Assembly (NCBI GenBank): GCA_037039685.1 | Contig: JAWNGF010000015.1 | Span: 325,001-389,000, forward strand | Reading direction: 5' to 3' | Length of the DNA: 64,000 nucleotides | Source: Ceratobasidium sp. AG-K | Lineage: Eukaryota; Basidiomycota; Agaricomycetes; Cantharellales; Ceratobasidiaceae | Shown: in pieces, positions 54,811 through 64,000 of the stretch | Position numbering within the stretch: the first letter of the stretch is position 1 | How the letters are laid out: each line of letters begins with the position of its first letter | Position numbers and translations under genes: made by a program | The notes under the pieces: generated by a model | Told to the model about the DNA's origin: nothing | Databases searched by the model: none | The model's input: the letters and a program-made list of their open reading frames with translations, nothing else

Positions 54811-55287
54811 TGTTGTAAGCTTCTTCTTGGTGGCTATGAGACAAGCAACGATGGAGAGTGGATGGCACTAAGACCTTAGTGACCTCTTGAACCGCAACAC
54901 ACTTAAGCGTCTGTAGGCTCTTGAGGGTAGGGGTGGTTCAAAGTGTCACTCAAAGGGGATGTTTGACGAGACAAAACAAGCTGGGGTTACCAGGCTTGTT
55001 GGTCCTCTATATATAAACACAAAGTGGCCAAGTCATACAAGGCGCAGCCACGCGAGTCATACAAAACAGCCAGTCAGGAGTGTCCATGTGAGTCATGCTG
55101 TATGAACAGACATGACTTGTACAAAGCACAGCCGCGTTACACAGTGTAACACATAACCACAAGAAGGTGGCAACGTGGCAGTAAAACAAACACAAACACA
55201 AACACAAACACAAACACAAACACAAACACAAACACAAGAGAGGATGAGATGCAGACGAGTCCGATGGCGAGAGCATGGCTCACAACA
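54811..55287 (-). repeat. E4 3' LTR
   Basis: 477 bp, TGTTGTAAGC...CTCACAACA on the plus strand. Minus-strand TATA at about 55008-55017, followed 33 nt later by the primer complement (54971-54982). Confidence 0.95.
55184..55235. repeat. (ACAAAC)n microsatellite within the E4 3' LTR
   Basis: Tandem hexamer units. The 5' LTR (61979-62020) has two fewer units, which accounts for its 12-bp shorter length. Confidence 0.9.
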
Positions 55288-55332
55288 TTACTCCCCCCTT
55301 AAGGTCCTTGAGGGGAACCCGAAAGGGCCGAT

Positions 55333-56097
55333 CTACTGCACCCAGCAGTCCTTGTTGACCTTTTTGACCAGAGAGTCGAGCTCATCCTCCTTTTCCTCCG
55401 TGAGGTTGATGGGGTTGAACACAGTGTTACCTGGTTCATCGCAGTGTTCCTCCCACCTCTCCCAGGTCTTCTTGTCCGTCCAGTCCGCCTTGGACCCGTC
55501 CATGATCCTCTCCTGCTCCTCCACATGGTCCTTGTCCCATTGTCGTACGTCCGGCTCGACTTCCTTCCATTCCGACAAGTCCGCATCCTTCTCCTGCCAC
55601 CAGAATGGCTTCCATTCAAACTTCTCCCTCTGGTAGCGTCCCCGCTCCATCCTCCAATCTGCCAAGTCTGCTTCGAAGTTCTTGTCCCATGCGTCGCTCC
55701 ATCAGGGCCTCAGAGTGGGAGGGCGGCCTTCATATCCTGGAACCCATTCGCTGCTGTAGGCTCCTTCTTGTCCCCATTCGACCACCCCGAGCTTGTGCAT
55801 GGATAGCAACACGGCTTCGGACACTTGGAAGGCTGCGCATCCTTGGCATACGTAGATGTCCTTTCGCTGGAGCTGCATGCGTGTTGGCCATTTCTTGCCA
55901 ACCCATTCGAACTCTCCCAGGTCGGAGTGCAGGATGTCGTCGGAGGCACGGAACTGGAGCCGCCCTGGACTCTGCTGGGACCTTTTGAAGACGTAGAGCG
56001 CTGCTCCCGAGTCAAGGATGCGAGCCGTCTGGAAGGCTGGCCCGTCGAGAACGCGGACAAGGTTGTTGGCGATAGTGGCACGGGTGACGGCGGGCAT
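55333..56097 (-). pseudogene. E4 ORF3: additional ORF with one in-frame TGA
   Basis: The ATG at 56097 opens MPAVTRATIANNLVRVLDG. The frame continues through LHSDLGEFEWVGKKWPTRMQ, IYVCQGCAAFQVSEAVLLSM and GYEGRPPTLRP to a TGA at 55702. The same frame then reads WSDAWDKNFEADLADWRMER, a Trp/Glu-rich helical region (WKPFWWQEKDADLSEWKEVE), VFNPINLTEEKEDELD and the stop at 55333, 45 bp before the 3' LTR. Without the TGA (a likely CGA change) it is about 254 residues. It sits in the -1 frame relative to pol, like the E1 and E5 counterparts, and shares the MPA start, a CxxC motif and a helical C-terminus with E5. No membrane or secretion signal is visible. Confidence 0.65.
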
Positions 56098-59000
56098 AGT
56101 GTGCAAAAGAGATTTAGGGCGTTAAGTGTGTAGAGCAAGCTGGAATGTGAGCAAGTTTTGCAAGTTGTGTTGTTGTCCCGTTCCACCCTCCCTTTAATAC
56201 TTGTCGTCCTGTAGTTTGACGGTGTTGGGGCGTTTGGGAAATCCTTCAAGAACTTCCTCATTATTACTCTGAGGTGACCGAAATCCTCTGCCCGTTGTTC
56301 TGTGTCTTCTTTTTCATCATAACCCTTCCATCTAACCCTGTAGAACAACCCGTCCTTTGTTTCCTTCCAGTCCACGATTTTCTCCACTTCGTATTCTTCC
56401 TCTCCTTCTTTTGTTGTGATCGGAGGTGGTCGGGGTTGGTTTCTGTGGAAGTTTTCGTCTTTTTTGTATGGGCTAAGAAGATCGCTGTGGAACACAGGGT
56501 GTATTCCCATGGTTTTTGGAAGCTCCAATTCGTAGGCGTGACTTGATATGATTTTTTTGATCTTGAAAGGCCCGTACTTCTTGTTGTCAAGTTTCTTGTT
56601 GGGACGGTTTGTCTTTATGTTTTGTCCGTAAAGCCAGACAAGGTCGTCCTCTTTGTATTTTGGTTGGTGTTCCACTGTGTCCTTTCTCTTGTGCCATTCC
56701 ATTGCTGCTTTTGCTTCGTCCCATACTTCCTGCCAGTTGTTCGCTTTCTTATTTGACTCAGGGATCGTGGTAACTTCTCTTAAGACATTCCACAGTGGTT
56801 CTCTGCCGTTGACAATTTGGAATGGGGTTTTTCCTGTGATCCCGTGTCGTTGGTTGTTGTAGCAGAATTCTGCGATAGGAAGTAGTTCAGCCCAGTTGTC
56901 TTGCCTGTGGTTAACAAATGTGCGAAGCCATGCTTCTATCCACTAGTTTATTTGTTCAGTTATTCCGTCTGTTTGTGGGTGATATGCCGTGCTGAACGTT
57001 GGTGTTGTTCCGATTTTTTGGTAGAGGGCCTTCAGGAACCTGCTGTTGAAAGTTGTTCCTCTGTCCGAAACTGTACTTCGTGGGAAGCCGTGTAATCTCC
57101 AAACATTCTTCAGGAAAAGATCGGCAAGTTGATCTGCAGTTGTTGATTCTTTGCAGGCTACAAAGTGTGCCATGCGGGAGAACCGATCCACTACCACTAG
57201 AATGCTGTCATTGCCTTGTGATTTTGGGAGTTTTACGATGAAATCGTATGCAATATCCTCCCATGGATTGTTCGGGATTTCGAGCGCTTTCAGTGGTACT
57301 TGGCTTTTTGTTCCTTTCGCCCTTTGGCACTGTTCACAAGAGTCAACGTATTTGTTTACTGTTGCCTTAAGTCCAGGCCAGTAGTATTTTCTTGAGATTA
57401 GCTCTAGCGTTTGGGCTTGACCCTGGTGTCCTGCCATTGGTGAATCGTGGTGTAATCTGAGGATTTTTAGCCTAGTGTCCTTGTCTTCTGGCACGTAGAT
57501 TGTCCCATCTATCCAGAGCAGGTCTTCCTCGAAGTTGTAGTTCCTGATTCCTTGTTGCACAGATTTGGGTAGGGTCCCCTTGTCTTTGCACAATTCTATG
57601 ATCTTCCTGATGCTCTCGTCTTCGGTTTGTGCTTCTCTAATATCCGCAATGATGTCTGACTTGACTTCTCCGGCGAATCCTCTGAACTGTTCCTCCTTGA
57701 TCATGATCTGTTCTGCTGTTGGTATTTTGCTATGATCCGCTCTTCTGGATAGTAGGTCTGGCTTTGTTGACATGTTCCCCGGACGGTAAACTATTTCGAA
57801 GTTGTAGGAAGCTAGGATTTGATTCCATCGAGCGTGACGTCGGTTAAATGTAGTTGCCTTCTTCCAGTATTGCAGGTTACGGTGATCGGTGTAGATTGTT
57901 ATCGGTTCTATTGTTCCTTCCAGATGTAACCGCCAGTGTTTTAGTGATTCCACAATTGCCATCAATTCCTTGTCGTGAACATCGTAGTTCATTTGTGCAG
58001 CGTTAAAGGATTTCGACTGGAAAGCGATGGGATGTAAGTAACCGTCGTCTTGTCTTTGAGAGAGTATTGATCCCATAGCAATGCCGCTTGCGTTGGTTTC
58101 CAATATGTAAGGTTTTGTTGGATCTGGATGTCGCAGTAGTGGTTCCTTGCATATTTCCTTTTTCAGGTTATCGAAGGCCTCCTGTTGTTCTGCTTCCCAT
58201 TTCCATTTCTGGTCCTTCCTTGTTAGAACGGTTAAGGGTTTCGCCAGGCCGCTGAAGTTTGGTACGAATTGCCTGTAAAAGTTTGCAAATCCTAGGAAGG
58301 CTTGGACCTGTTTGACTGTCCTTGGCTCCTTCCATTCCTTGATTGCTTTGACCTTTTCCTCTTGCATTGATATTCCTTCCTCGCTGATATTTATTCCTGT
58401 GTAGACAAGTTTCTTGACAAAGAATTCGCATTTTGGGAGTTTTGCAAAGAGGTTGTTGTCCAACAGGATTTTGAGTACCTTTCAAACATCCTCCACATGC
58501 TGGCTTCGGTCTTTGGAGAAAATTAATATGTCATCAATGTAAACAATGACACAGATATCAATCAGGTCGTGGAATATATGATTCATATATCGTTGGAATG
58601 TTGCCGGCGCGTTTTTCAATCCGAAGGGCATGACAATATATTCGAATAGGCCTTCCTTGGTTCAGAATGCTGTTTTCCATTTGTCTCCTTCTTTAACTTG
58701 GATGTTGTTGAACCCCATACGCAAGTCTATTTTAGAAAAGATTTTTGCGTCCTTGAACTTGTCAAGGAGGTCTTCCATTAGAGGCATAGGGAAGCAGTCG
58801 TCTTTTGTTATTTCGTTGATCGGGCCGAAGTGTTGAACCAACCTGAGTTCTGGAGGTTTTTCCGGGTCCTTTGGGTCTTGTCCCTTTTTGACAAAGAAGG
58901 TTGCTGCAGCTACAGGTGACTTGCTCGGTCGGATTTTGCCCGCCGCTAGTTCCTCATCTAGGTACTTTCTGAGGGCTATGGATTCCGTGGGTGAGAGAGG

Positions 59001-59576
59001 GATTGGCCTAGCCAGTTTAGGAAGTTCTGCTCCTTCCACCAGATCAATGCAACAGTCGTATGGACAATGGTCCGGTATCCGTTTAAATTTTTCCTTGCTA
59101 AAGACTTCTGCATAATCTTTGAATTCTTTGGGTATGTCTTCGATTTCTGCGGCTTTTCCAAGGATGTTGTCTGGTCGCCAGGAAATTTCCTTTGATAGCC
59201 AATCGATTATTGGATTGGCTTCCTCTAGCCATTCTAACCCCAGAATCAAGTGTGTATCTCCAGTAGGCATGGCGAAGAAGTTTTGCTTGAAGTTTTTCCC
59301 ATGTAACTCAAATTCCAGGGTTGCTTTGAATCGGATTTGATGTGATAGTTCCTTCCCTTGGATTCCAATTATTTTTCTAGGTGTTGGTAGTTCAATTAGA
59401 GCCACATTGTTTCTTTGTGCCCAAGTGATGTCGATGAAGTTCCTTGATGCTCCCGAGTTGATGAAAGTAGCGGTGGGTTCCGTGATTCCAGTAATGTTCG
59501 TGTAGACAATTGTTGATTCGCTGGTAGCTCTAAGGTACATTGTTTCCATTACTGGTTCGTTGGTCTCTCCACACAC
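55710..59576 (-). pseudogene. pol: E4 pol (three nonsense codons)
   Basis: A single frame runs from about 59576 to 55710, broken by TGA at 58662 and 58482 and TAG at 56943. Protease reads TFINSGASRNFID, with Asn where the catalytic Asp is expected. RT has [38 protein letters not shown] and [13 protein letters not shown]; the catalytic Asp pair is kept. RNase H has ETNASGIAMGSILSQ and IYTDHRNLQYW. Integrase has LHHDSPMAGHQGQ ... CEQCQRA, IAYDFIVKLPKS, VSDRGTTFNSRF and TAYHPQTDGITEQIN. The chromodomain reads EEYEVEKIVDWKETKDGLFY and RVRWKGYDEKEDTEQ. The frame overlaps gag in -1 and stays open across the additional ORF. The copy is inactive in cis. Confidence 0.93.
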
Positions 59577-59578
59577 GG

Positions 59579-61576
59579 TTAGAGGGAGACCTTGCCTTTT
59601 CCCGACTCGGATTCTTCTCCTATTTTTCCTTCCCTTCCTTTGAGGTTAGGTTCCTCCTTTTTCCATTCTTTCTCCGGGCACTTGGCAAGCATGTGTTTGT
59701 CTGATCCGCATTTCAGGCAGCGTTTTGAAGAAATCCTAGCCTTGTAAACCTCGTCTGGGAGTCTTTTTGTAGAGCTAGAGGATGTTGTTACTGTCTTCTT
59801 CCCTATCATGTTCTTGATTGCTTGTAGTTTCTGATCAATAGAGATTGTGATTGATATCCATTGGTCACGGGATAGTTCTCGTTCTGTCCCATCTTCATTG
59901 ATCAGGGTTAGTTCAAAACGAGCCAGTTTGGTTTTGACTTCAGGTTTCAACCCTTCCTTGAATTGGTTGATCAGAGCTTCCTGTCCCCAGTTTACGTCTA
60001 CCAGAAGGTATTGGAATTCCGAAGCATAGTTCGCTACCGAGTTGGTTTGTTTGCATTTTCGGATGTCCGATTCGGCTTTAGCTTTTTTGTTAGAGTTGCT
60101 GCACTGTTCCATGAAGTGTGCTTTGAAACTCTCCCATGAGGCGAGATTTTGGTTATTTCCTCCTTGGTTAAGCAATTGTAAGAGTACTTGTGCCCAGTGG
60201 GTGGCGGTTTTGTTCTCGGATTTGAAGTTTGCTAGGGCTTCGTGGATCCTTTCTTTGTCGGAAGTGTATTGATCGCCTAGACGTACAAAGTAGCTCTCCA
60301 TTTGCGTAATGAACATTTCAGCGCCTTCTCCTTTCTTTCCGTCAAAGGCTTCTGGACGAGTAACCTTGGGACGACGCGGTCCACTGCCAATGTTTGGGTT
60401 CTCGATCAGTCGTTGGATTCTCAGTTCTAATTTGTCGATCCTGGTAGATTCTGCCTCTGGATGTGGTGGAGAATTTGATCGCCTAGACGGGATCCCGTGC
60501 AGGGATGCTTCGTCCATTTCTTCTCGCATATTGTTGATGGTTTCCTGAACTTCAGTGATTTTGGCAGTGAAGGAAGTTCCTTCCTGTTGTAAGGTTTCTA
60601 GTCCTTGTGTTACTGCCTCGTTCCATTCAAGTTGCCCTTGTCTGGTAGTGTTGAGTTCTTCGCGCACATTGTTCATGAGTCCTTGAGTGTTGGTAACCTC
60701 ATTTCGAAGGCGGGTTACGTCTTGACTGACTAGAAAAGAATTATGTTCGCCATTTCTAGCCACGTTCAGAATGTCCGTCAAGGTACCTTGTAGGGTGTTG
60801 ATGGAATCGTTAAAGATTTGCTGATTGTTTGCCAGGACTTGTGTGGCTTGTTCTAGGCCGCCAAGCCTTCGATCGACAGTGACTCTCATCCCGTCTATGA
60901 CCCTAAGGACAGCGTTGTGTCTTCCTTCTAGAAGATGGTCCAGATCGTCTAGATTACTGATTACGGTCCTCCTGCTGGTGCTGGAACTTGAACTCGAGCT
61001 TCCTGGATCCCCGGCGTTTTGTTGTACCAGAGCCAATTGTTCGGAGTAACCCTGTGGAACATATGGTGGTGCTGGAATTGCTGGTGTGACTGGCTGGGAA
61101 GCCATTGGAATTGGTCCTGCATTGGTGATGGTTCCTCCACTTTGAGGGACTGTAGGGACATTGGGAATGTGTGGTGTAGGGGGGGGTCTAATGGGAGCAA
61201 GCAATACACCCCCATGAGCTTTGGGTTGTGGAGAAAAGAATTGTCTCCTATACCCTAGTGGCCACAAGGGATGCGATGGCCCTGGACTTCCGGTCGAAAT
61301 ACGAATTACAGCTGGAGTGGGGTCATTTGTAAGATCTCCTGGTTCTCTATTCTTGATAGTGGGTTCTTCTTCTTGTACCGTTGTTGTGTCGGCAATGCCA
61401 AAAGCTTCCGGCATTGATGTTTGACTTTGGGGGCATGATTGGGCAGGTCCTCCCGCTTGTGCTTGTGCGATATCTTGCTCGTTTAGTGATCCTGTGGGCC
61501 TTGCGGCTCGACTGGGTCCTCTTCTTGTTGATATAGTGGATGAGGGACATGATCCTCCATCTTCTTGAATAGACAT
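59579..61576 (-). CDS. gag: E4 gag (intact, 665 residues)
   Basis: The ATG at 61576 begins MSIQEDGGSCPSSTIS. A Pro-rich N-terminal third leads to a long predicted coiled coil (RLGGLEQATQVLANNQQIFN, TRLRNEVTNTQGLMNNVREE, TLQQEGTSFTAKITEVQETI). The capsid-like region follows (RPEAFDGKKGEGAEMFITQM, WESFKAHFMEQCSNSNKKAK, YASEFQYLLVDVNWGQEALI). The zinc knuckle CLKCGSDKHMLAKC is present. Ends at 59579. Gag would assemble the particle and could be supplied in trans because it is open. Confidence 0.93.
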   Translation of the reverse strand: MSIQEDGGSCPSSTISTRRGPSRAARPTGSLNEQDIAQAQAGGPAQSCPQSQTSMPEAFGIADTTTVQEEEPTIKNREPGDLTNDPTPAVIRISTGSPGPSHPLWPLGYRRQFFSPQPKAHGGVLLAPIRPPPTPHIPNVPTVPQSGGTITNAGPIPMASQPVTPAIPAPPYVPQGYSEQLALVQQNAGDPGSSSSSSSTSRRTVISNLDDLDHLLEGRHNAVLRVIDGMRVTVDRRLGGLEQATQVLANNQQIFNDSINTLQGTLTDILNVARNGEHNSFLVSQDVTRLRNEVTNTQGLMNNVREELNTTRQGQLEWNEAVTQGLETLQQEGTSFTAKITEVQETINNMREEMDEASLHGIPSRRSNSPPHPEAESTRIDKLELRIQRLIENPNIGSGPRRPKVTRPEAFDGKKGEGAEMFITQMESYFVRLGDQYTSDKERIHEALANFKSENKTATHWAQVLLQLLNQGGNNQNLASWESFKAHFMEQCSNSNKKAKAESDIRKCKQTNSVANYASEFQYLLVDVNWGQEALINQFKEGLKPEVKTKLARFELTLINEDGTERELSRDQWISITISIDQKLQAIKNMIGKKTVTTSSSSTKRLPDEVYKARISSKRCLKCGSDKHMLAKCPEKEWKKEEPNLKGREGKIGEESESGKGKVSL

Positions 61577-61591
61577 GTTTGTATGTTGTTA

Positions 61592-61603
61592 AGCTTGTTT
61601 TGT
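61592..61603 (-). promoter_or_regulatory. E4 primer-binding site, self-priming type
   Basis: On the minus strand ACAAAACAAGCT lies 2 nt inside the 5' LTR. Its complement AGCTTGTTTTGT occurs in the 3' LTR (54971-54982) with 12/12 match and in the 5' LTR with one mismatch, about 33 nt after the TATA box. Confidence 0.65.
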
Positions 61604-61605
61604 AA

Positions 61606-62070
61606 TGTTGTAAGCTTCTTCTTGGTGGCTATGAGACAAGCAACGATGGAGAGTGGACGGCACTAAGACCTTAGTGACCTCTTGAACCGCAACACACTTA
61701 AGCGTCTGTAGGCTCTTGAGGGTAGGGGTGGTTCAAAGTGTCACTCAAAGGGGATGTTTGACGAGACAAGACAAGCTGGGGTTACCAGGCTTGTTGGTCC
61801 TCTATATATAAACACAAAGTGGCCAAGTCATACAAGGCGCAGCCACGCAAGTCATACAAAACAGTCAGTCAGGAGTGTCCATGTGAGTCATGCTGTATGA
61901 ACAGACATGACTCGTACAAAGCACAGCCGCGTTACACAGTGTAACACATAACCACAAGAAGGTGGCAACGCAGCAGTAAAACAAACACAAACACAAACAC
62001 AAACACAAACACAAACACAAGAGAGGATGAGACGCAGACAAGTCCGATGGCGAGAGCATGGCTCATGACA
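61606..62070 (-). repeat. E4 5' LTR
   Basis: 465 bp, TGTTGTAAGC...CTCATGACA on the plus strand, followed by TCGTG. Confidence 0.95.
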
Positions 62071-62075
62071 TCGTG

Positions 62076-62519
62076 GCTTGTACTGGCGCCTTAAGCGCCC
62101 TTTCTCTTTAGATGTGCCCTCTCCCTTGTTTAGTGAGGTGTATGGATGACGTGTCACCATGAGTCATATGACTCATGCTGTCTTCTATTGGCTGGCCTTA
62201 CGCAGCCCCCTATATGACTCGGTTGTGGCATGTACTGTGACTCATACCTGTAGATATGACTCACCTGTATCTTGCCTATATATACTGGCTTGCAAGCATG
62301 GTCATCCCCAGCTTGCTTCGCCTTGTCAACTCTCCCTGCAGTGTGTGATCAGAGGCACTTGGCTACTTAGCCACTACAGCAGCCACTTGGGATTTGGAGC
62401 TAGGACTTCTACTTAGAAGCTAGCGATTTCCCTTAGCAATTTAGTCTACTTAGACTTATTGCTCATGGTCAACAAGGCGATTAGCAGTTGTCAACTCTAC
62501 TACTGAGCAGGTTGCAACA
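62076..62519 (+). repeat. E6 5' LTR, remainder
   Basis: Continues the LTR broken at 54810. TATATATA at 62277-62284, GCAAGC..GCTTGC inverted repeat, and AGCTTGCTTC (62310-62319), 33 nt after the TATA box. Ends GGTTGCAACA. Confidence 0.85.
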
Positions 62520-62523
62520 TTGG

Positions 62524-62533
62524 GAAGCAAGCT
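62524..62533 (+). promoter_or_regulatory. E6 primer-binding site, self-priming type
   Basis: GAAGCAAGCT just inside the LTR is the complement of AGCTTGCTTC at 62310-62319 in the LTR. Confidence 0.6.
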
Positions 62534-62685
62534 CTTTCTCCGCTGAGCCACGAGAAAACAAGATCACGTGACCTTCAACAATGTTCACATGATCCTCGAG
62601 TGCAGTGTCAAACAGGCAGGCTACTGAGCCCGTGCCACGAATAGTCGAATTACAATCAAACCCATCAAGAGGAGCAAGGGATTGA

Positions 62686-64000
62686 GCTGGAGATTGGACC
62701 GCCCCGCTTAGAAGCAATAGCCGGGTATCAAGACCTCCATCTACTAGCGTCCCGGGAGGAATCGGAAATATTATCGAAACTTTGGGAACTCAAGGAGAAG
62801 CATCTACCTCAAACGAACAAAGGTCCACTTCTCCAACTATCCGAATTGTTGAACAGCCGATCAACACTCCCCCCCCACCAGGGCCACAAATCAGTCAAAG
62901 GGATATAGTTAGCCCCAGAATGCACCGTATTATTAGAATACCAGCGCCACTTAGGAACACTACCCCAGGTCCATCAAACCCCGTCTGTCGTAAGCTTCTT
63001 CTTGATGGCTATGAGACAAGCCGCGATGGAGACTGGACGGCCCTAAGACCTAAGTGACCTCTTGAACCGCAACACACTTAAGTGTCTGTAGGCTCTTGAG
63101 GGTAGGGGTGGTTCAAAGTGTCACTCAAAGGGAATGTTTGACAAGACAAAACAAGCTGGGGTTACCAGGCTTGTTGGTCCTCTATATATATACGCAAAGT
63201 GGCCAAGTCATACAAAGCATAGCCACATGAGTCACAACAGTCTACCAATCAGGAGTGTCTGTATGAGTCATGCTGTATGAACAGACATGACTCGTACAAA
63301 GCACAGCCGCGTTACACAGTGTAACACATAACCACAAGAAGGTGCCAACGCGGCAGGAAAAACAAGGGGAAAGACAAAACAAAGAACAAACACAAAGGCA
63401 AGCACAAACACAAGCAACCAGAGAGGATGAGACATAGACAAGTCCAATGGCAAGAGCATGGCTCATGACACCGTCCAAGCACCGCCCCCACAACAACACA
63501 CAATGGCAATTGGAAGGAGGCAGCCACTAGAAATGCCAAACTTTGACAATACTTTTCCTCCAGGAACTGCAGTGGGACCTATGGCACCCACACCCGCATC
63601 AATGCCAGGATTGATAGTGACCACTAGGACACATAGTGCAGCCAGCGTACCATCCACATTCAAATCCCAACGAAGCGTTGAAACAATCTCTCAGGATGAA
63701 CGTTTGAGAAACAAATTACTGGTAGAAAACGTTGAAGGAAGAAGGGTCGAAACCCTGGAAAGGATCTTCAACACACTACAGGTCCAATATCAACAAGAGA
63801 ACGCGGTTCAAGCCCTGAGAATTGAAGGCCTAGAACGCCGATGGGAAATCCAGGTGGCTGATACCACAAACATGATGCAGCAAATTGAGCGCATTGCCTC
63901 AAGGACCGAAGATGGGGTCAACACCTTCTATGAACATCTCCGAAACGTTGACTGCGCACAACAAAGGATCGAGCAAATATTTGAACAATCAGTAGAAAAC
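62686..64000 (+). CDS. gag: E6 gag, N-terminal part (split by solo LTR, partial at window end)
   Basis: An open frame begins after a TGA near 62683, without an ATG. It encodes GTQGEASTSNEQRSTSPTIR and PPPPGPQISQRDIVSPRMHR, and is broken at 62985 by an LTR flanked by CCGTC. It resumes at 63476 with FDNTFPPGTAVGPMAPTPAS and a coiled coil (ERLRNKLLVENVEGRRVETL, QVADTTNMMQQIERIASR), running off the end. Pro-rich followed by coiled coil matches the N-terminal plan of E4 gag. The true start may lie upstream of the TGA. Confidence 0.65.
62986..63470 (-). repeat. Solo LTR of the E4 type
   Basis: 485 bp, TGTCGTAAGC...CTCATGACA, flanked by CCGTC (62981-62985, 63471-63475). It is the fourth LTR of this family in the window, with no internal sequence. 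Confidence 0.93.

Larger units (their letters stand above)
54811..62070 (-). mobile_element. E4: full-length minus-strand Ty3/Gypsy chromovirus
   Basis: 7,260 bp with LTRs at 54811-55287 (3') and 61606-62070 (5') and target duplication TCGTG (54806-54810, 62071-62075). Contents on the minus strand are PBS, gag (intact), pol with three nonsense codons, chromodomain, additional ORF with one nonsense codon and purine tract. The LTRs differ at about ten positions by eye, nearly all C/T or G/A, plus a 12-bp microsatellite length difference. The element is inserted in the E6 LTR. Confidence 0.95.
54766..64000 (+). mobile_element. E6: plus-strand element (5' LTR and gag), split by E4 and a solo LTR
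   Basis: The E6 LTR starts TGTTGTGACCCG at 54766, is broken at 54810 by E4, resumes at 62076 (GCTTGTACTGGCGCC) and ends GGTTGCAACA at 62519. Internal sequence and gag follow and run off the window end. It is inserted into E5, of the same LTR family, in the opposite orientation. Confidence 0.8.

Noticed and set aside
55175..55250. Hexamer tandem repeat as CRISPR or coding Thr-Gln repeat
   Set aside because: It is a simple (ACAAAC)n microsatellite inside an LTR with no spacers and no conserved frame.

Overview
The window is fungal nuclear DNA with short introns of about 45-70 bp. F-box genes, a KDM3-type JmjC gene, a fungal protein-kinase-like gene and Tf1/sushi-type chromoviruses together suggest an Agaricomycete, possibly Rhizoctonia-like. 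The species is an inference; no rRNA or mitochondrial marker is present.

Positions 1-29 kb are mostly host genes, nearly all on the minus strand. At 0.4-8.3 kb lies a dispersed tandem family of Gly-rich, single-pass membrane proteins of unknown function: one probably intact copy (5.2-6.4 kb), two copies broken by frameshifts or stops, and one 3' fragment. An orphan SH3 exon and a palindromic MITE-like element lie between them. Then follow a JmjC histone demethylase gene (9.7-14.0 kb), a disordered acidic/basic protein (14.7-15.6 kb), an F-box/LRR gene (16.8-18.5 kb) with a truncated duplicate (19.3-19.8 kb), a second F-box gene (22.3-23.4 kb), a protein-kinase-like gene (23.9-25.2 kb) and an unrecognised multi-exon gene (25.5-27.1 kb).

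Positions 29.8-64 kb are a retrotransposon nest whose insertion order can be read from 5-bp target-site duplications (TSDs). On the left, a hAT transposase relic is split by an inverted solo LTR (TSD GTATG). That LTR is split by a second solo LTR (GCCAG), which is split by a full-length Ty3/Gypsy chromovirus, E1 (31736-38923, CCAAG). To the right is E2, an older CpG-poor relative of E1. It is split by E3 (42336-49289, CAGAA; uninterrupted 1132-codon pol) and truncated at 52460 by minus-strand E5. E5 is truncated by plus-strand E6. The E6 LTR is split by minus-strand E4 (54811-62070, TCGTG), and the E6 gag by a solo LTR (62986-63470, CCGTC).

Three features of these elements are unusual. (1) E1, E4 and E5 carry an additional ORF ('ORF3') between the chromodomain and the 3' LTR, always in the -1 frame relative to pol. 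(2) E1, E3, E4 and E6 have, just inside the 5' LTR, a 10-12 nt primer-binding site complementary to LTR sequence about 29-33 nt downstream of a TATA box and within an inverted repeat, the signature of Tf1-like self-priming. (3) E1 carries three identical 16-nt polypurine blocks, one at the 3' LTR border and two inside pol.
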